Source: Phycisphaeraceae bacterium
GTDB taxonomy: Bacteria > Planctomycetota > Phycisphaerae > Phycisphaerales > SM1A02
Direction: 5' to 3'
Assembly: GCA_019636755.1 (NCBI GenBank)
Contig: JAHBWZ010000002.1
Location: 372,001 to 436,000, forward strand
DNA length: 64,000 bases
Shown: one piece after another, positions 42,538 through 52,284 of the stretch
How the letters are laid out: each line of letters starts with the position of its first letter
Numbering within the stretch: the first letter of the stretch is position 1
Position numbers and translations under genes: made by a program
Notes under the pieces: model-generated
Told to the model about the DNA's origin: nothing
The model's input: the letters and a program-made list of their open reading frames with translations, nothing else
The model's database searches: none

Positions 42538-42765
42538 GGTCCTGAAGCCGCCGGATCAACGTGCCAGTCACGTTTGGGGATCGGAGTCCGGAGAGAGCCC
42601 GATCCCCTCCACACCTCATCGATCTCCTCGTCGATTCCACGAAGAGCGTGGTGGCCAGGCGGAGGCGTGGCGCCTCGTTCGGAAAGCGGCGTGAGCCGTT
42701 CACCGCTGACGTGCTCGCGGCTATCGGTGGCGTCAGGCCGGCGCTGGTGATGGATCGTAATTGAG
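42538..42765 (-). mobile_element. 3' fragment of an IS256-family element, opposite orientation
   Basis: The left end (42538-42563) matches the 22296-22320 inverted repeat, and the following 200 bases match the transposase C-terminal coding end of that element base for base in many blocks (for example GCGCTGGTGATG near 42740). The frame is broken. About 45 bases of similarity also extend outward to near 42495. It faces the 5' fragment at 41889-42252, so the two are not halves of one simple copy. The 286 bases between them hold nothing recognised. Confidence 0.65.
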
Positions 42766-42856
42766 AAGCCGTTCACACCCGCACGTCGAAGGCGTGGCTG
42801 GGATGCCCTGCCCGCCATTGCCGCGGCCACGCGCTGCGCGCCGCTCGTCGCGCGCG

Positions 42857-44137
42857 CTACGTATCGGCGTCCGTCCGTGAGCGCACGGCGCATTGCCTTG
42901 CAGCGCGAATGATGACGAAGAGTACGAGTACCGCGCCCGGGATCAGCAGCGCGGCGGGCCGGTCCCGGATGAAGCCCGCTTCGTAGAACGGCAGCAGGAG
43001 GACCATGGCGACGGCGAACCGGCGCAGGTTCGACGCCGTCCGCCCGGCCGCGAGGCGCGGGACTGCGAAAACCAGGACGTACGCCGGGAAGACGAGCCCG
43101 TACATGCCGAGCACGGAGAGGTAGATCGCCTCGCCGCCGAGCCTGGGAACCCCGGTGATCCGGCCGGTGACGTAGGCAATCGCCGGCAGCGTGAACGCGG
43201 CGCCCGCGGCCATACGCACGGCGGGTGACACGGTCATCCAGCGCGTCCGGATCTCGCGCAGGTGCACGGCGGTCGTGAAGAGGACCTGCAGCGAGACGTG
43301 CGCCAGCGCCGCCGCGGCGGCAATCGACACCGCCGGTCCCGGGCCGTCACGTCCCGCGCGGCCGAACCAGATCGCGGTCGTCAGTACGAGGACGGGCGCG
43401 AACGCGATTGCGAAGATCGTGAACGACTGCGGCGAGTCGCTCTCGCGCAGCGCGCGATGGAACGAGAGATCGAGGAACGGGCAGAGCAGGAATCCAGCCG
43501 CGATCACGGGGACCAGCGAGAGAACGCCGGCCGAGGGCGCGGGCGCGCCGCCCGGTGCGGTCGCGTGGCCCGTCGGGCCGAGACCCGCGGGGACGAGGCA
43601 CACCGCCAGCACCATCGCCCCGATCCACAGCGCGATGCCGGGCCAGACCCACGCGCGGCGGCTCCGCGCCGACGACCAGGTCAGTGCGGTCCCCGCCAGC
43701 GCGAGCCCCGCGCCGGACACGATGAGGGCGGCCGGCGCCGCCGGCGCCGGATCGCCGGCGGGCGCGGCGGTCACGGTGATCGACCATCCGAGCCCCGGCA
43801 GGAGTTCCGCCGCCAGCCACAGCACGAAGAAGAGATGGAATCCGACGGTGACGGCCGAGAACAGCCACGTTGCCGCCGCGTGTGCGGATTCGAACCGCAC
43901 GGACGCCGCACGCGTCCGCAGCACGTGGCCGAACGCCGCGCAGCCGCAGACATTCGGGACCGCGAAGGCGATGAACGCCGCCCATCCGTAGCGCTCGAGC
44001 AGGATGACCGGCAGGTAGAGCCCGATGCACCAGGTCCAGCTCGACGCGCAGAAGAGTCCCCAGCCCGCGGTGCGTCCGACGTTCCCGGGCGGTGACGTGT
44101 GCGTGCGTGACTGCACCGGCGCCGCGCCTGCGGTCAT
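42857..44137 (-). CDS. polytopic membrane protein of unknown function
   Basis: A 426-residue protein with about ten to twelve hydrophobic segments, starting with WGLFCASSWTWCIGLYLPVI and including LFSAVTVGFHLFFVLWLAAE, LIVSGAGLALAGTALTW, VLSLVPVIAAGFLLCPFLDL, FTIFAIAFAPVLVLTTAIWF and LGMYGLVFPAYVLVFAVPRL. The CPFLDLSFHR motif and the overall heme-copper-oxidase-like helix content do not amount to a family assignment. Its ATG overlaps the stop of the DUF4442 gene as ATGA, so the two are co-translated. Confidence 0.75.
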   Translation of the reverse strand: MTAGAAPVQSRTHTSPPGNVGRTAGWGLFCASSWTWCIGLYLPVILLERYGWAAFIAFAVPNVCGCAAFGHVLRTRAASVRFESAHAAATWLFSAVTVGFHLFFVLWLAAELLPGLGWSITVTAAPAGDPAPAAPAALIVSGAGLALAGTALTWSSARSRRAWVWPGIALWIGAMVLAVCLVPAGLGPTGHATAPGGAPAPSAGVLSLVPVIAAGFLLCPFLDLSFHRALRESDSPQSFTIFAIAFAPVLVLTTAIWFGRAGRDGPGPAVSIAAAAALAHVSLQVLFTTAVHLREIRTRWMTVSPAVRMAAGAAFTLPAIAYVTGRITGVPRLGGEAIYLSVLGMYGLVFPAYVLVFAVPRLAAGRTASNLRRFAVAMVLLLPFYEAGFIRDRPAALLIPGAVLVLFVIIRAARQCAVRSRTDADT

Positions 44138-44802
44138 GCGCCATCCTGCACGGCCGGCGCGGCGACGCCGGGCTTCGTGCGCCGCGCACCGCCGTCGGCC
44201 GGCGCGTTCGCGGCATCCGCCCGCGCCTGCTTCTGCCGGAAGTGCGACTTCGGCGTGCAGTGGAACGTCACGAAGCAGCGACCGACACGGCGCTCGCGGC
44301 CCTTCTCGCGGAGCTGCTGCCGGATCTCCAGTTCAAGATCGATGTTGAACTCGAGCCCCGCGGCGACCTTCTCCCGGATGTCCTCGGTCCGCTTGATCTC
44401 GTAGATGGCAGGCCCGTGGCAGGGGCGCAGGAACCGGTAGCGCAGGTCCTTGCAGACGACGATGTAGTCGGTCCCGCACTCCGCGAAGAGGTACATCCCC
44501 GCGGCGACCTCGGAGTTGCCCAGGAGCGCCGCGCCGGCCATCGCGTTGTACCAGTTGCGGTTGAACCGGCGGAAGGGGAGGACGGCGGTGAAGCGGGTGG
44601 AGTCGATCCGCTTCATCGTGATCCCGGACCGGAAGGCGTACGGCAGCCAGATGAGCGAACAGACACGATGCCAGAAGTTGTTCCGCGTGCTGAGGCGACT
44701 GATGAACGCCTCGATCCGCTCGAAGAACGTGCCGCGGCGCGGGGATGCGCCCGGGACCTCAGCAGGGAGGCGCTCCAGCGAATGGGCCATCGGTCGGGCC
44801 AT
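44134..44802 (-). CDS. DUF4442-like hot-dog fold protein
   Basis: A 222-residue protein resembling DUF4442 thioesterase-like proteins: FWHRVCSLIWLPYAFRSGIT, the strand pair FTAVLPFRRFNRNWYNAM, AGAALLGNSEVAAGMYLF, YIVVCKDLRYRFLRPCHG and EFNIDLELEIRQQL. The RNWYNAMAGAALLG stretch corresponds to the central hot-dog helix. Activity on an acyl-CoA is plausible but unproven. ATG 44802 or 44790 can start it; neither has a clear ribosome binding site. It is followed by the polytopic membrane gene with a 4-base overlap. Confidence 0.72.
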   Translation of the reverse strand: MARPMAHSLERLPAEVPGASPRRGTFFERIEAFISRLSTRNNFWHRVCSLIWLPYAFRSGITMKRIDSTRFTAVLPFRRFNRNWYNAMAGAALLGNSEVAAGMYLFAECGTDYIVVCKDLRYRFLRPCHGPAIYEIKRTEDIREKVAAGLEFNIDLELEIRQQLREKGRERRVGRCFVTFHCTPKSHFRQKQARADAANAPADGGARRTKPGVAAPAVQDGA

Positions 44803-45086
44803 CGGATGATCTGACTCTGCGCTCGTCACGGAAACGTCGGACACGGATGCGTATGGGAGAACCGGGACAGCCGGCCCCATCCCCGATCTCCGCCTCCTCC
44901 GGGAGGCCATGGTGGCACGGCCAGGGAGGCGGCGCCTGGGCGCGGCGCCGCACCGGAACACCACCGGCATGGAGCGGCCGGACACCAGGTCGCGCTCGCG
45001 GCGATGCCCGGGGAACCGGCATGGTACGGATCGGCTGCGGGGTGGTCCACAGCGCCGGTCCGGCCTGGGCCATAATCCCCGTCAGC

Positions 45087-45917
45087 ATGCCGCGCCGCCT
45101 TGCCGTCGCCAGCTGGAGCCTTCGCCCCTCGACGCCGGAGCACCTGGTCTCGCTGATGGCGGAGACCGGCCTGGCACGCGTCCAGATCGCGCTTTCCCGC
45201 GTGATCCGAGATCCCGCATGGTCCTGCGTCTTCGAATCGCTCCGGCAGTCCGGCGTGGAGATCGTGAGCGGGATGATGGAGATGCGCGGGGAGGATTACA
45301 CCTCGCTGGAGTCGATCCGCCGGACGGGGGGGGTGCGCCCCGACGACCTCTGGACCGCGAATCTCGGCCACGCGCACGAGGTCGCGTCCCTGGCCGCGGA
45401 CCAGGGGATCACGCTGGTGACGTTCCACGCCGGCGCCGTTCCCGGGGACCACGGAGCACCCGAGTGGCCGGTCATGGTGGATCGACTGCGCGAACTCGCG
45501 TCGGCGTTCCGCGAGCGGGGCGTGGCGCTGGCGCTCGAGACGGGGCAGGAGCGCGCCGCGACGATGACAGACCTGCTCGCCGCCGTCGGCGACCCCGGGC
45601 TGGGCATCAACTTCGATCCCGCCAACATGATTCTCTACGGGTCGGGTGATCCCATCGCGGCGCTTGGGGCGCTCGCCCCGCACATCCGGCAGGTGCACAT
45701 CAAGGACGCGGTACCGTCGGGAGAGCCGGGCGTGACCTGGGGCACGGAACGGCGCGTCGGCAATGGTTCGGTCCACTGGGGCGGCTTCTTCGACCGGCTC
45801 AGCGCGATCGCCCGCCCGCTCAACCTGGTCATCGAGCGCGAAGCGGGAGACGACCGCATCGGTGATATCCGACGCGCCGCCGAGGTCGTCCGCGAGCATC
45901 TCCCCACCGTCCTGTAG
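45087..45917 (+). CDS. sugar phosphate isomerase/epimerase-like TIM barrel
   Basis: A 276-residue protein of the xylose-isomerase-like TIM-barrel superfamily. Barrel strands and metal-ligand positions are visible: LAVASWSLRPSTPEHL, VTFHAGAVPGDHGAPEW, VALALETGQERAATM (Glu ligand), LGINFDPANMILYGSGD (Asp), IRQVHIKDAVPSGEPG (His and Asp), and LNLVIEREAGDD (Glu). The substrate is probably a sugar or polyol. The start ATG has no ribosome binding site but a CATAAT box lies about 14 bases upstream. It is single and divergent from the DUF4442 gene. Confidence 0.85.
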   Translation: MPRRLAVASWSLRPSTPEHLVSLMAETGLARVQIALSRVIRDPAWSCVFESLRQSGVEIVSGMMEMRGEDYTSLESIRRTGGVRPDDLWTANLGHAHEVASLAADQGITLVTFHAGAVPGDHGAPEWPVMVDRLRELASAFRERGVALALETGQERAATMTDLLAAVGDPGLGINFDPANMILYGSGDPIAALGALAPHIRQVHIKDAVPSGEPGVTWGTERRVGNGSVHWGGFFDRLSAIARPLNLVIEREAGDDRIGDIRRAAEVVREHLPTVL

Positions 45918-46246
45918 CCCGGCGCTCACGACGCGTCGAAGCGTCCCGCGGCGGCGCCCTGAATCGTCGAGGGCCGCCGACGACGCGATCGAGCCGCCGT
46001 ACACGCCACTTGTCCCCCGCACATCCACCGTCGCGGGCGGCGCCGGGGGCGGTTTCCGGCAGCGCATTGACCCTGCATGGGCAGCAGGTACGCTGCGCGC
46101 CCGCGTGTCGCGGCGCCGCACCCGTCATCCGGGAACGGCACGCAGCGCGCGCGACCATGGAGCGGGATGAAAGAGGCGTCCTCGAAGGGCCGCCGGATGG
46201 GATGGATGGCCCGGCCGAATGCCGGCCGGAGGCGGAGAAAGATCCG
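45918..46246. other. non-coding interval
   Basis: About 329 bases between the isomerase gene and the large secreted protein. Long frames on both strands look like GC-driven shadows. No terminator or promoter was recognised, apart from the GGAG serving the downstream start. Confidence 0.35.
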
Positions 46247-48946
46247 ATGTATGCGAACCCGCACTCGGCGCGAGCGCGCCGGACCCTGCGTGGCGGCGCG
46301 CCCGCGTCGCTTGTCACATGGATTACCCTGACCCTGATGCAGGCCGCAGGCCACGCGCCGGCGCACGGCACCGCCGGCCCGCCGCCGGGACCCGTCACCG
46401 GCGCCTGCGTCTTCCAGCTCGATCTCGGCGGCTTCTCCTGCATCGACGGCCTCACGGAGGCCGAGTGCCTGGCGGACCACCCGGCCGCGACCTTCGAGCC
46501 GGGTTGCCTGTGTGTCGGCGACGGGCTCGGCGGAAACATCTGCTGCTTCGACGACATCGGCGGCTGCTGCTTCGTCGAACAGAACGGCACCTCCATCTGG
46601 TTCGCCGCGCCCGCCACGCTGGCGGCATGTGACGAGGCGGGCGGCACGTGGTCACCGTTCCTCGATGCGGAGTCGGCCGGGTGCGATTACACGCGCGGCT
46701 GCTGCCTGGCCGACGGGAGTTGCGTGCCCCGGACCCTCGCGGAGTGCGCCACCGACGGTGGTACACCGCTGCCGCTCAACGCCGATTGCCGGTCGCTCGC
46801 CTGCTCGGGCGAGCCACTGGCGGAGGCGCCGTCCCAGGTCATGGGGCTCTTCGTGGCGACCATCGCCGGATCGCCCGCGGCCCAGGCGCGCTGCATCGAT
46901 CGGCTGATCCAGGAACTGCAGCCGTACGGCTACAGCGGCCCGGTGGACTTCGTCCAGATGGACGGGCCGTATGCCGTCGGGTTCGTGACCACGCCGGTCA
47001 ACACCTATGCGCCGAGCGTCGGCGGCGGGACGTCCGGGGGACTCGTCGACAACGTCGGGAACCTGGTCGCAGGCAGCGCCTCCGCCACCACGATGGCGCG
47101 CGGTCGGCAGAACCAGGTGGACGGCACCGTCATTCTCTCCCTGGACACGTTCTCCGCGGCGCAGCATGTCTACGAGCAGACGCCGACCGGACTGGGCGGA
47201 GATGGCGATCCGTTCCAGCTCGGCGCCGTGATCGGGCGCCTGGACATGTACGCGGTCCTGCACACCGACATGCGCATCCTCGGGGATCCAGCCGATGCCG
47301 ACGCACTGGTGGAGCCGCCGCTGGTGCCGGTGCTCGATCCGGTCACCGGTGATCCGCTTCCCGACGGCGTTCGCGATGGTGACATCCTTCGCGCAGGCGC
47401 GTACCTCGTCCGCCGTGGAAGCGTCTCCGGCGCCGAGTTCGTGTCCATTCCCGCCTTCAACTTCCCGGATCCGCCCACGCCGCGTGTCGGCGGCGTCCGC
47501 AAGCGCGCCGAGCGGGTGCTGCGGCTCCTGCCGGTGGGCGCCGGCGCGTGCTGCATGAGCGACGGTACCTGTCTTCCGGCGACGGATCTCGACGCGTGCG
47601 AACGCGCCATGGGCGGCACGTTCCAGGGCGAGGGCTCGAGCTGCGGAACCATCACCTGCATCACGCCGTGCGAACTGCCCGGGCGTCCGGATCCGACGGA
47701 CCCGGGAAGCGGACGGCGCGCGATCCGCGGATACATCGTCGGATGGGCGGTCGACACCACGGGCCGCGAGATCCGCTGGAATCACCTGGCCGCCGGTGCC
47801 ACGATCCTCGACTATCCGGACGGCACCGCAACCGATGTTCCCGCGGTCACGTTCCAGGCGGTGGCCGCGGGCGTGGACCACGGCGACGTCCTCCCGGACC
47901 CCGGCACGCTCAACCTGGACGGCGTGGAATACGCCTCGGGCCCCGAGTCGCTGCTGCTCTCCTTCCAGGCAGACGGGTCGTCCGCGTGGTCGAGCCCGGC
48001 GGCACTGCTCGTGTCATCGACCCAGCTCACGCTGATGCCCCTGGACAGCGACTTCCGCGACGGCGCCGCACCGCCCGCGACGAACGCGATGTTCGACATC
48101 TGGAACGAGAACGAGCAGAAACTCTCGGGCACGCGCCGCTGCGTGACGTGCTGGGACTCGACCTTTCTCCAGCAGTACGACGTGATCAACCACCTGGTCA
48201 TCGGCGCCCTCCAGACCGATCACGGCAAGGCGCGGATCACCGGGACCTCGCATCCGCAGTGTCCGGAGTCGCAGCCGCGGGCGCTCATCGGCTTCGCGGA
48301 GCGGTACATCCAGGTCGGTCCGTGGGAGGCGACGGCGGGATCGCCGCTCACGCACGTCGGTGCGCGGAGCGCCGTGATCGTGGCGTCGCTCCCCGGCGCA
48401 CCGGATGAATCATCGGGCGGCACCGGCGGCGCGGGAACGCGCCGGCGCGAGGATCTGCCCAGCGCTGCGGACGGCGTGAGTCCCGGCGTCCTCCGCGGAC
48501 GGATGGCGCGGCGCGGCGGCGCGGCGCCCCCTGTGACCGGGACGGCCGGCAGCGATCTCTTCTCCGCAGGCGCCGCCGGCGACGCGGAGATCGTCGCGCT
48601 TCCGGCAGGCCCGGCGCTTCCGCCGCGGCTGCACCTCGACAAGGGCAGCCTCTTCATCATTCCGCGTGTCGAGATGCACGTGGATGCGCAGGGCACGCTG
48701 GTGCGCGACACGCTGGTCTCGCTGACCAACGACTTTCCGCAGGATGTCCTTGTCCAGATGTGGTTCGTCAATGGCGACCCGCCGCTTGCCGAGACGGACG
48801 GTCCCGGCGGGCCCGTTCTCTGCGAGCATCCGGGCTGGAACGCGATCGACAACCTGATCCTGCTGACGCGCGATCAGCCGGTCTGGTGGTCCGTGGCGAC
48901 CGGGCAGCCGCTCGGGCTGTCACCGTTCACGGTGCTCGACCCCTGA
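46247..48946 (+). CDS. large secreted protein with GCC/GACC cysteine repeats
   Basis: An 899-residue exported protein with an N-terminal hydrophobic stretch (LVTWITLTLMQAAGHAPAHG). Three to four cysteine-rich repeats of the form G-[AGR]-C-C-x(3)-G-x-C-x...C-x(3)-GGT are visible: GGCCFVEQNG, RGCCLADGSCVPRTLAECA, GACCMSDGTCLPATDLDACE and the tail SSCGTITC. Between them are beta-rich segments, and the C-terminal 150 residues contain RVEMHVDAQGTLVRDTLVSL. Such repeats are frequent in secreted proteins of Phycisphaerae; their role is unknown. No dockerin or anchor was found at the end. The start ATG 46247 has GGAG about 9 bases upstream. Confidence 0.8.
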   Translation: MYANPHSARARRTLRGGAPASLVTWITLTLMQAAGHAPAHGTAGPPPGPVTGACVFQLDLGGFSCIDGLTEAECLADHPAATFEPGCLCVGDGLGGNICCFDDIGGCCFVEQNGTSIWFAAPATLAACDEAGGTWSPFLDAESAGCDYTRGCCLADGSCVPRTLAECATDGGTPLPLNADCRSLACSGEPLAEAPSQVMGLFVATIAGSPAAQARCIDRLIQELQPYGYSGPVDFVQMDGPYAVGFVTTPVNTYAPSVGGGTSGGLVDNVGNLVAGSASATTMARGRQNQVDGTVILSLDTFSAAQHVYEQTPTGLGGDGDPFQLGAVIGRLDMYAVLHTDMRILGDPADADALVEPPLVPVLDPVTGDPLPDGVRDGDILRAGAYLVRRGSVSGAEFVSIPAFNFPDPPTPRVGGVRKRAERVLRLLPVGAGACCMSDGTCLPATDLDACERAMGGTFQGEGSSCGTITCITPCELPGRPDPTDPGSGRRAIRGYIVGWAVDTTGREIRWNHLAAGATILDYPDGTATDVPAVTFQAVAAGVDHGDVLPDPGTLNLDGVEYASGPESLLLSFQADGSSAWSSPAALLVSSTQLTLMPLDSDFRDGAAPPATNAMFDIWNENEQKLSGTRRCVTCWDSTFLQQYDVINHLVIGALQTDHGKARITGTSHPQCPESQPRALIGFAERYIQVGPWEATAGSPLTHVGARSAVIVASLPGAPDESSGGTGGAGTRRREDLPSAADGVSPGVLRGRMARRGGAAPPVTGTAGSDLFSAGAAGDAEIVALPAGPALPPRLHLDKGSLFIIPRVEMHVDAQGTLVRDTLVSLTNDFPQDVLVQMWFVNGDPPLAETDGPGGPVLCEHPGWNAIDNLILLTRDQPVWWSVATGQPLGLSPFTVLDP

Positions 48947-49087
48947 GCCGGTCGGCACGGTCCGCCGGACACGGCGCCTCCCGGTCATCGCAGGGCGCCC
49001 GACGTGACGCCCGGTGGCGGTCATCGAGCCCGAAGGCCGCCGCCGGGCGCCCCGGCGACCGCGCCCGGGCAACCGCGCCCGGGAGGG

Positions 49088-52000
49088 TCACTCGCCGAGC
49101 ATCGCGTCGATCGCGCGGAGCCGCTCGATGGCGGCCGCGGTCGTCGCATCCGCTTCACCCAGCGCACTGCGCGTCCGCATCACCAGGTCCCTGGCGAAGC
49201 GCTGCGCTTCCTCCGGCCGGCCGGCGGCCACGAGCGACTCGACCAGTTCACCGAGCGTCAGCAGCGTGTCCGGATGATCCCGACCGCGGGTGCGCTCCCG
49301 GTTCGCCGCAACGCCCAGGCGCAGCGACGCGGCGTCATCGTGGCGACCCTGCGCCGTCCGCAGCGCCGCGAGGATGGACCGCGTGTCGGACGTGTCGGGA
49401 TGATCGTCCCCCAGGAGCGCCACGCGCAGCGCCTCGACGTCCCGGAGGGCCGCGTCCGCCTCGTCGAGACGACCGATCCTCAGCAGCGCCGCGGCGTGGT
49501 TGTGGCGCGCGGTCAGCGTGGCGGGGTGGTCCGGTCCGAGCGCCTGCGCGCGGCGCTGCGCCACCGCGGCGAATACCGGTTCCGCCGCCGCCGGAGCACC
49601 CGCGAAATAGTGACAGACCGCCAGCGCGTTGAGCGCGTCCAGCGTTCGCGGATGCGCAGCGCCGTAGACCGCTTCGCTCCGCTGTACTGCCTCGGTTCCC
49701 GAGCGGATCGCCTCGGGAAGGTCGCCCGCCAGACGCTCGAGCGACGCGAGTTCGATCAGCGTGTCCACCGTCTGCGGATGGTCGGGCCCGTGAATGGATT
49801 CCGCGATCGCGAGCGCGTCGCGCAGCAGCGGAACCGCCTCCGGCGCGCGGCCCATGTGACCGCGGACCACGGCGACATTCAGCATCGCCGTGATGACGCC
49901 GGGATGGCGATCCCCGAAGATGTGCCGTGCCGCTTCCAGCACTTCCAGGTGGATCGCCTCCGCTTCCTCGTACCGGGAAAGATCGCTCAGCGTCACCGCG
50001 AGATTCCCCGCCGCGCTGAGCGTTCGCGGATGCATCGCGCCCGAGTGCTCGCGACTCTCCTGCCACACCGAGTCGAAGAGCGCCAGCGCCTCCTCCGATC
50101 GACCCAGTCCGGCGAGCAGGAACGCCAGGTTGTTCCGCGCGACGAGTGTGTCGTCGTCCGCGGCACCGAGGGCGCGCTCCAGCCGCGGCAGCACGTCGCG
50201 ATACGCCTCCTCCGCGTCGTCGAACCGGCCCAGATCCGCGAGCATCGTCGCCCGGAGCGATCGGCAGACGAGTGCCTGCCGACTCTCCGGTCCGATCAGG
50301 GTGTCGGCGCGCGCCTGGAGTCCCGCGAGCCGGTCCGCCGCCTCGGCCGGTCGGCCGAGATGTCCGAGCGCAGACACGATGCTCAGTTCCGCGTCGAGAA
50401 CCTCCGCCGAGTCCTCGCCGCGCGCTGCCGATGCCTCGGCGCGCGACCGTTCGAACTGGTGGAGTGCGTCGCTGAACCGGCCCAGGTTGAGCAGCGTCCG
50501 GCCGAGCGTCAGCCGCACGAAGGCGGCCAGTTCCGGCTCATCCGCGAGCGCCGTGTCCACGCGGCGCGCGGCCTCCGCGAGGACGAGTTCCACCGGGACC
50601 ACCTCGCCCATCGCCACGGCAGGGTCGGCCGCGCCCAGGAGATCGCGCACCAGGAACCGGTTGATCGCCTGCGCCTTGGCCGCTTCGCGCTGCGCCGACT
50701 CCAGAAGCGCCATCGCGGCGTCGCGCGCCGCCGTCGCATCCGACTCGGCCCGGCGCAGCCGCTCGGCCTGCTGCGACACGCGATCGCGCTGGCGAACCGC
50801 CTGCGCGAACCCGGCACCGGTGGCGATGATGCCGGCGAGCAGCGCCAGCACGGTGGCCATCGTCCCGCCCACGAGCGCGCGGTTGCGCCGGGAGAAGCGC
50901 AGGACCTGTTCGACCCGACCCGGTGGGCGCGCCACGATCGGCTCATCGTTCAGGTATCGACGGATGTCTGCCGCCAGATCGGCCGCGGACGGATACCGAT
51001 CGTCGGGCTCTCGCTCCATCGCCCGCGCCACGATCGTCTCGACGTCGCCGCGCAGGTCGCGCCGCAGTCGGCCCAGCGCCGGCGCGTCGGACTCTGCAAT
51101 CGTCCGTGCCAGGTCGATCAGCGACCCCTGCGTGGAGTCGTGCGGCAGGCGGCCGGTCAGCAGCTCGTACGCGATGACACCGATCGCGTACACATCCGTG
51201 CGGGTATCGATGGCGTGCGGATCGCCCCCGATCTGCTCCGGACTCATGTAGGGCACCGTGCCCACGAGCTGCCCCGCGACCGTGCGTGCCAGGGTATCGC
51301 CGTCCGGCGCGTCGGCCAGCCGCGCAACGCCGAAGTCGAGGATCTTCGGTCGCAGGTGATCCGGATCAGGCGCAGGACCACCGGCGACGGCGGTATCGAC
51401 GATGACCACGTTCGCAGGCTTGAGATCCCGGTGGATGACGCCCTTGATGTGCGCGTGGTGCACCGCGTCGGCGAGCCGCGCGATGATCAGGAGCGCGGCG
51501 CGGATCGACAGGGACCGGTCCGCGACGTACGCCTCAAGTGACCGGCCTTCGACCAGTTCCATCGCGAAGTACGGCTGCTCGCCCGACCCGAGATCGAAGG
51601 TCCCGGCCTCGTGAATCTGCGCGATCCCGGGATGATGCAGGCGGCCGAGCGCCTCCGCCTCCAGCGCGAATCGACGCAGCGCGGGCCGGCTCGCGGCGCC
51701 CGCGCGGATCACCTTGAGCGCGACGTGCCGCCGCGGACTGGCCTGCTCGGCCAGGTACACCGTGCCCATCCCGCCTTCACCGAGGACGCGGACGATGCGG
51801 TAGCCGCCGATCTCTGCCGGGACGGCGGGCGCGGCGGCCGCGGCGCCGCCGATCGCGCCCGGGGTCGGATCCCGTCCGTCGGCGGTCGCCGGCGGTTCGT
51901 GACCGCGCAGCCGGGCCGGCGGGAGGTCATGCGCTGTCGTCGCCTCCGTCGCGCGGGGCGCTGCCGGTTCCGCGAGCGTCTCTGCCTGCCGGTCGATGCG

Positions 52001-52132
52001 CCCCGGGCCGCCTTCCCCGGCGCCGGTGCCCACGGGCCGGGCGGCGTGCGTCCCTCCGGCGTGCGGACGCTCGTCCGACGGGGCCGACCGCGAAGGGCGC
52101 GGGAGTGACGGATGGTCGGGATCAGCGGACAC
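49088..52132 (-). CDS. membrane Ser/Thr protein kinase with TPR sensor
   Basis: A 1014-residue Hanks-type kinase starting at GTG 52132 (a GTG at 52207 is also possible). A disordered Pro/Ala-rich N-terminus of about 105 residues precedes the kinase domain: glycine loop LGEGGMGTVYLAEQ, Lys140 in HVALKVI, HRDLKPAN (234-241), DFGVARL and MSPEQ. One membrane helix follows (LVGGTMATVLALLAGIIATG), then a coiled-coil region (RQRDRVSQQAERLRRAESDA). The outer 550 residues are tetratricopeptide repeats of about 42 residues with the HP-T-hxxxxNLA pattern (HPRTLSAAGNLAVTL, HPGVITAMLNVAVV, HPATLTARHNHAAALL), as in kinesin-light-chain-type TPRs. It probably senses a protein partner. It is divergent from the Tat-exported isomerase gene. 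Confidence 0.92.
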   Translation of the reverse strand: MSADPDHPSLPRPSRSAPSDERPHAGGTHAARPVGTGAGEGGPGRIDRQAETLAEPAAPRATEATTAHDLPPARLRGHEPPATADGRDPTPGAIGGAAAAAPAVPAEIGGYRIVRVLGEGGMGTVYLAEQASPRRHVALKVIRAGAASRPALRRFALEAEALGRLHHPGIAQIHEAGTFDLGSGEQPYFAMELVEGRSLEAYVADRSLSIRAALLIIARLADAVHHAHIKGVIHRDLKPANVVIVDTAVAGGPAPDPDHLRPKILDFGVARLADAPDGDTLARTVAGQLVGTVPYMSPEQIGGDPHAIDTRTDVYAIGVIAYELLTGRLPHDSTQGSLIDLARTIAESDAPALGRLRRDLRGDVETIVARAMEREPDDRYPSAADLAADIRRYLNDEPIVARPPGRVEQVLRFSRRNRALVGGTMATVLALLAGIIATGAGFAQAVRQRDRVSQQAERLRRAESDATAARDAAMALLESAQREAAKAQAINRFLVRDLLGAADPAVAMGEVVPVELVLAEAARRVDTALADEPELAAFVRLTLGRTLLNLGRFSDALHQFERSRAEASAARGEDSAEVLDAELSIVSALGHLGRPAEAADRLAGLQARADTLIGPESRQALVCRSLRATMLADLGRFDDAEEAYRDVLPRLERALGAADDDTLVARNNLAFLLAGLGRSEEALALFDSVWQESREHSGAMHPRTLSAAGNLAVTLSDLSRYEEAEAIHLEVLEAARHIFGDRHPGVITAMLNVAVVRGHMGRAPEAVPLLRDALAIAESIHGPDHPQTVDTLIELASLERLAGDLPEAIRSGTEAVQRSEAVYGAAHPRTLDALNALAVCHYFAGAPAAAEPVFAAVAQRRAQALGPDHPATLTARHNHAAALLRIGRLDEADAALRDVEALRVALLGDDHPDTSDTRSILAALRTAQGRHDDAASLRLGVAANRERTRGRDHPDTLLTLGELVESLVAAGRPEEAQRFARDLVMRTRSALGEADATTAAAIERLRAIDAMLGE

Positions 52133-52284
52133 GTCGGTCCGCCATCCTATCCCGCGGTTCCCGGCGGGCGCGCCGGGCGCGCCCGCGGTGCACGCGGACG
52201 CCGCCACGTCGGCACGCGGTACCCTGCGCGCGGCCCACGGCGGCGCCGCCGTCGTCGGGGTCGGCGTCGCCGCGGTCGCCCTCC

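Noticed and set aside
49004-51541. An 845-codon open frame on the + strand opposite the TPR kinase.
   Set aside because: It is a mirror frame of a high-GC gene, Arg-rich and without motifs, while the - strand has a full kinase and TPRs.
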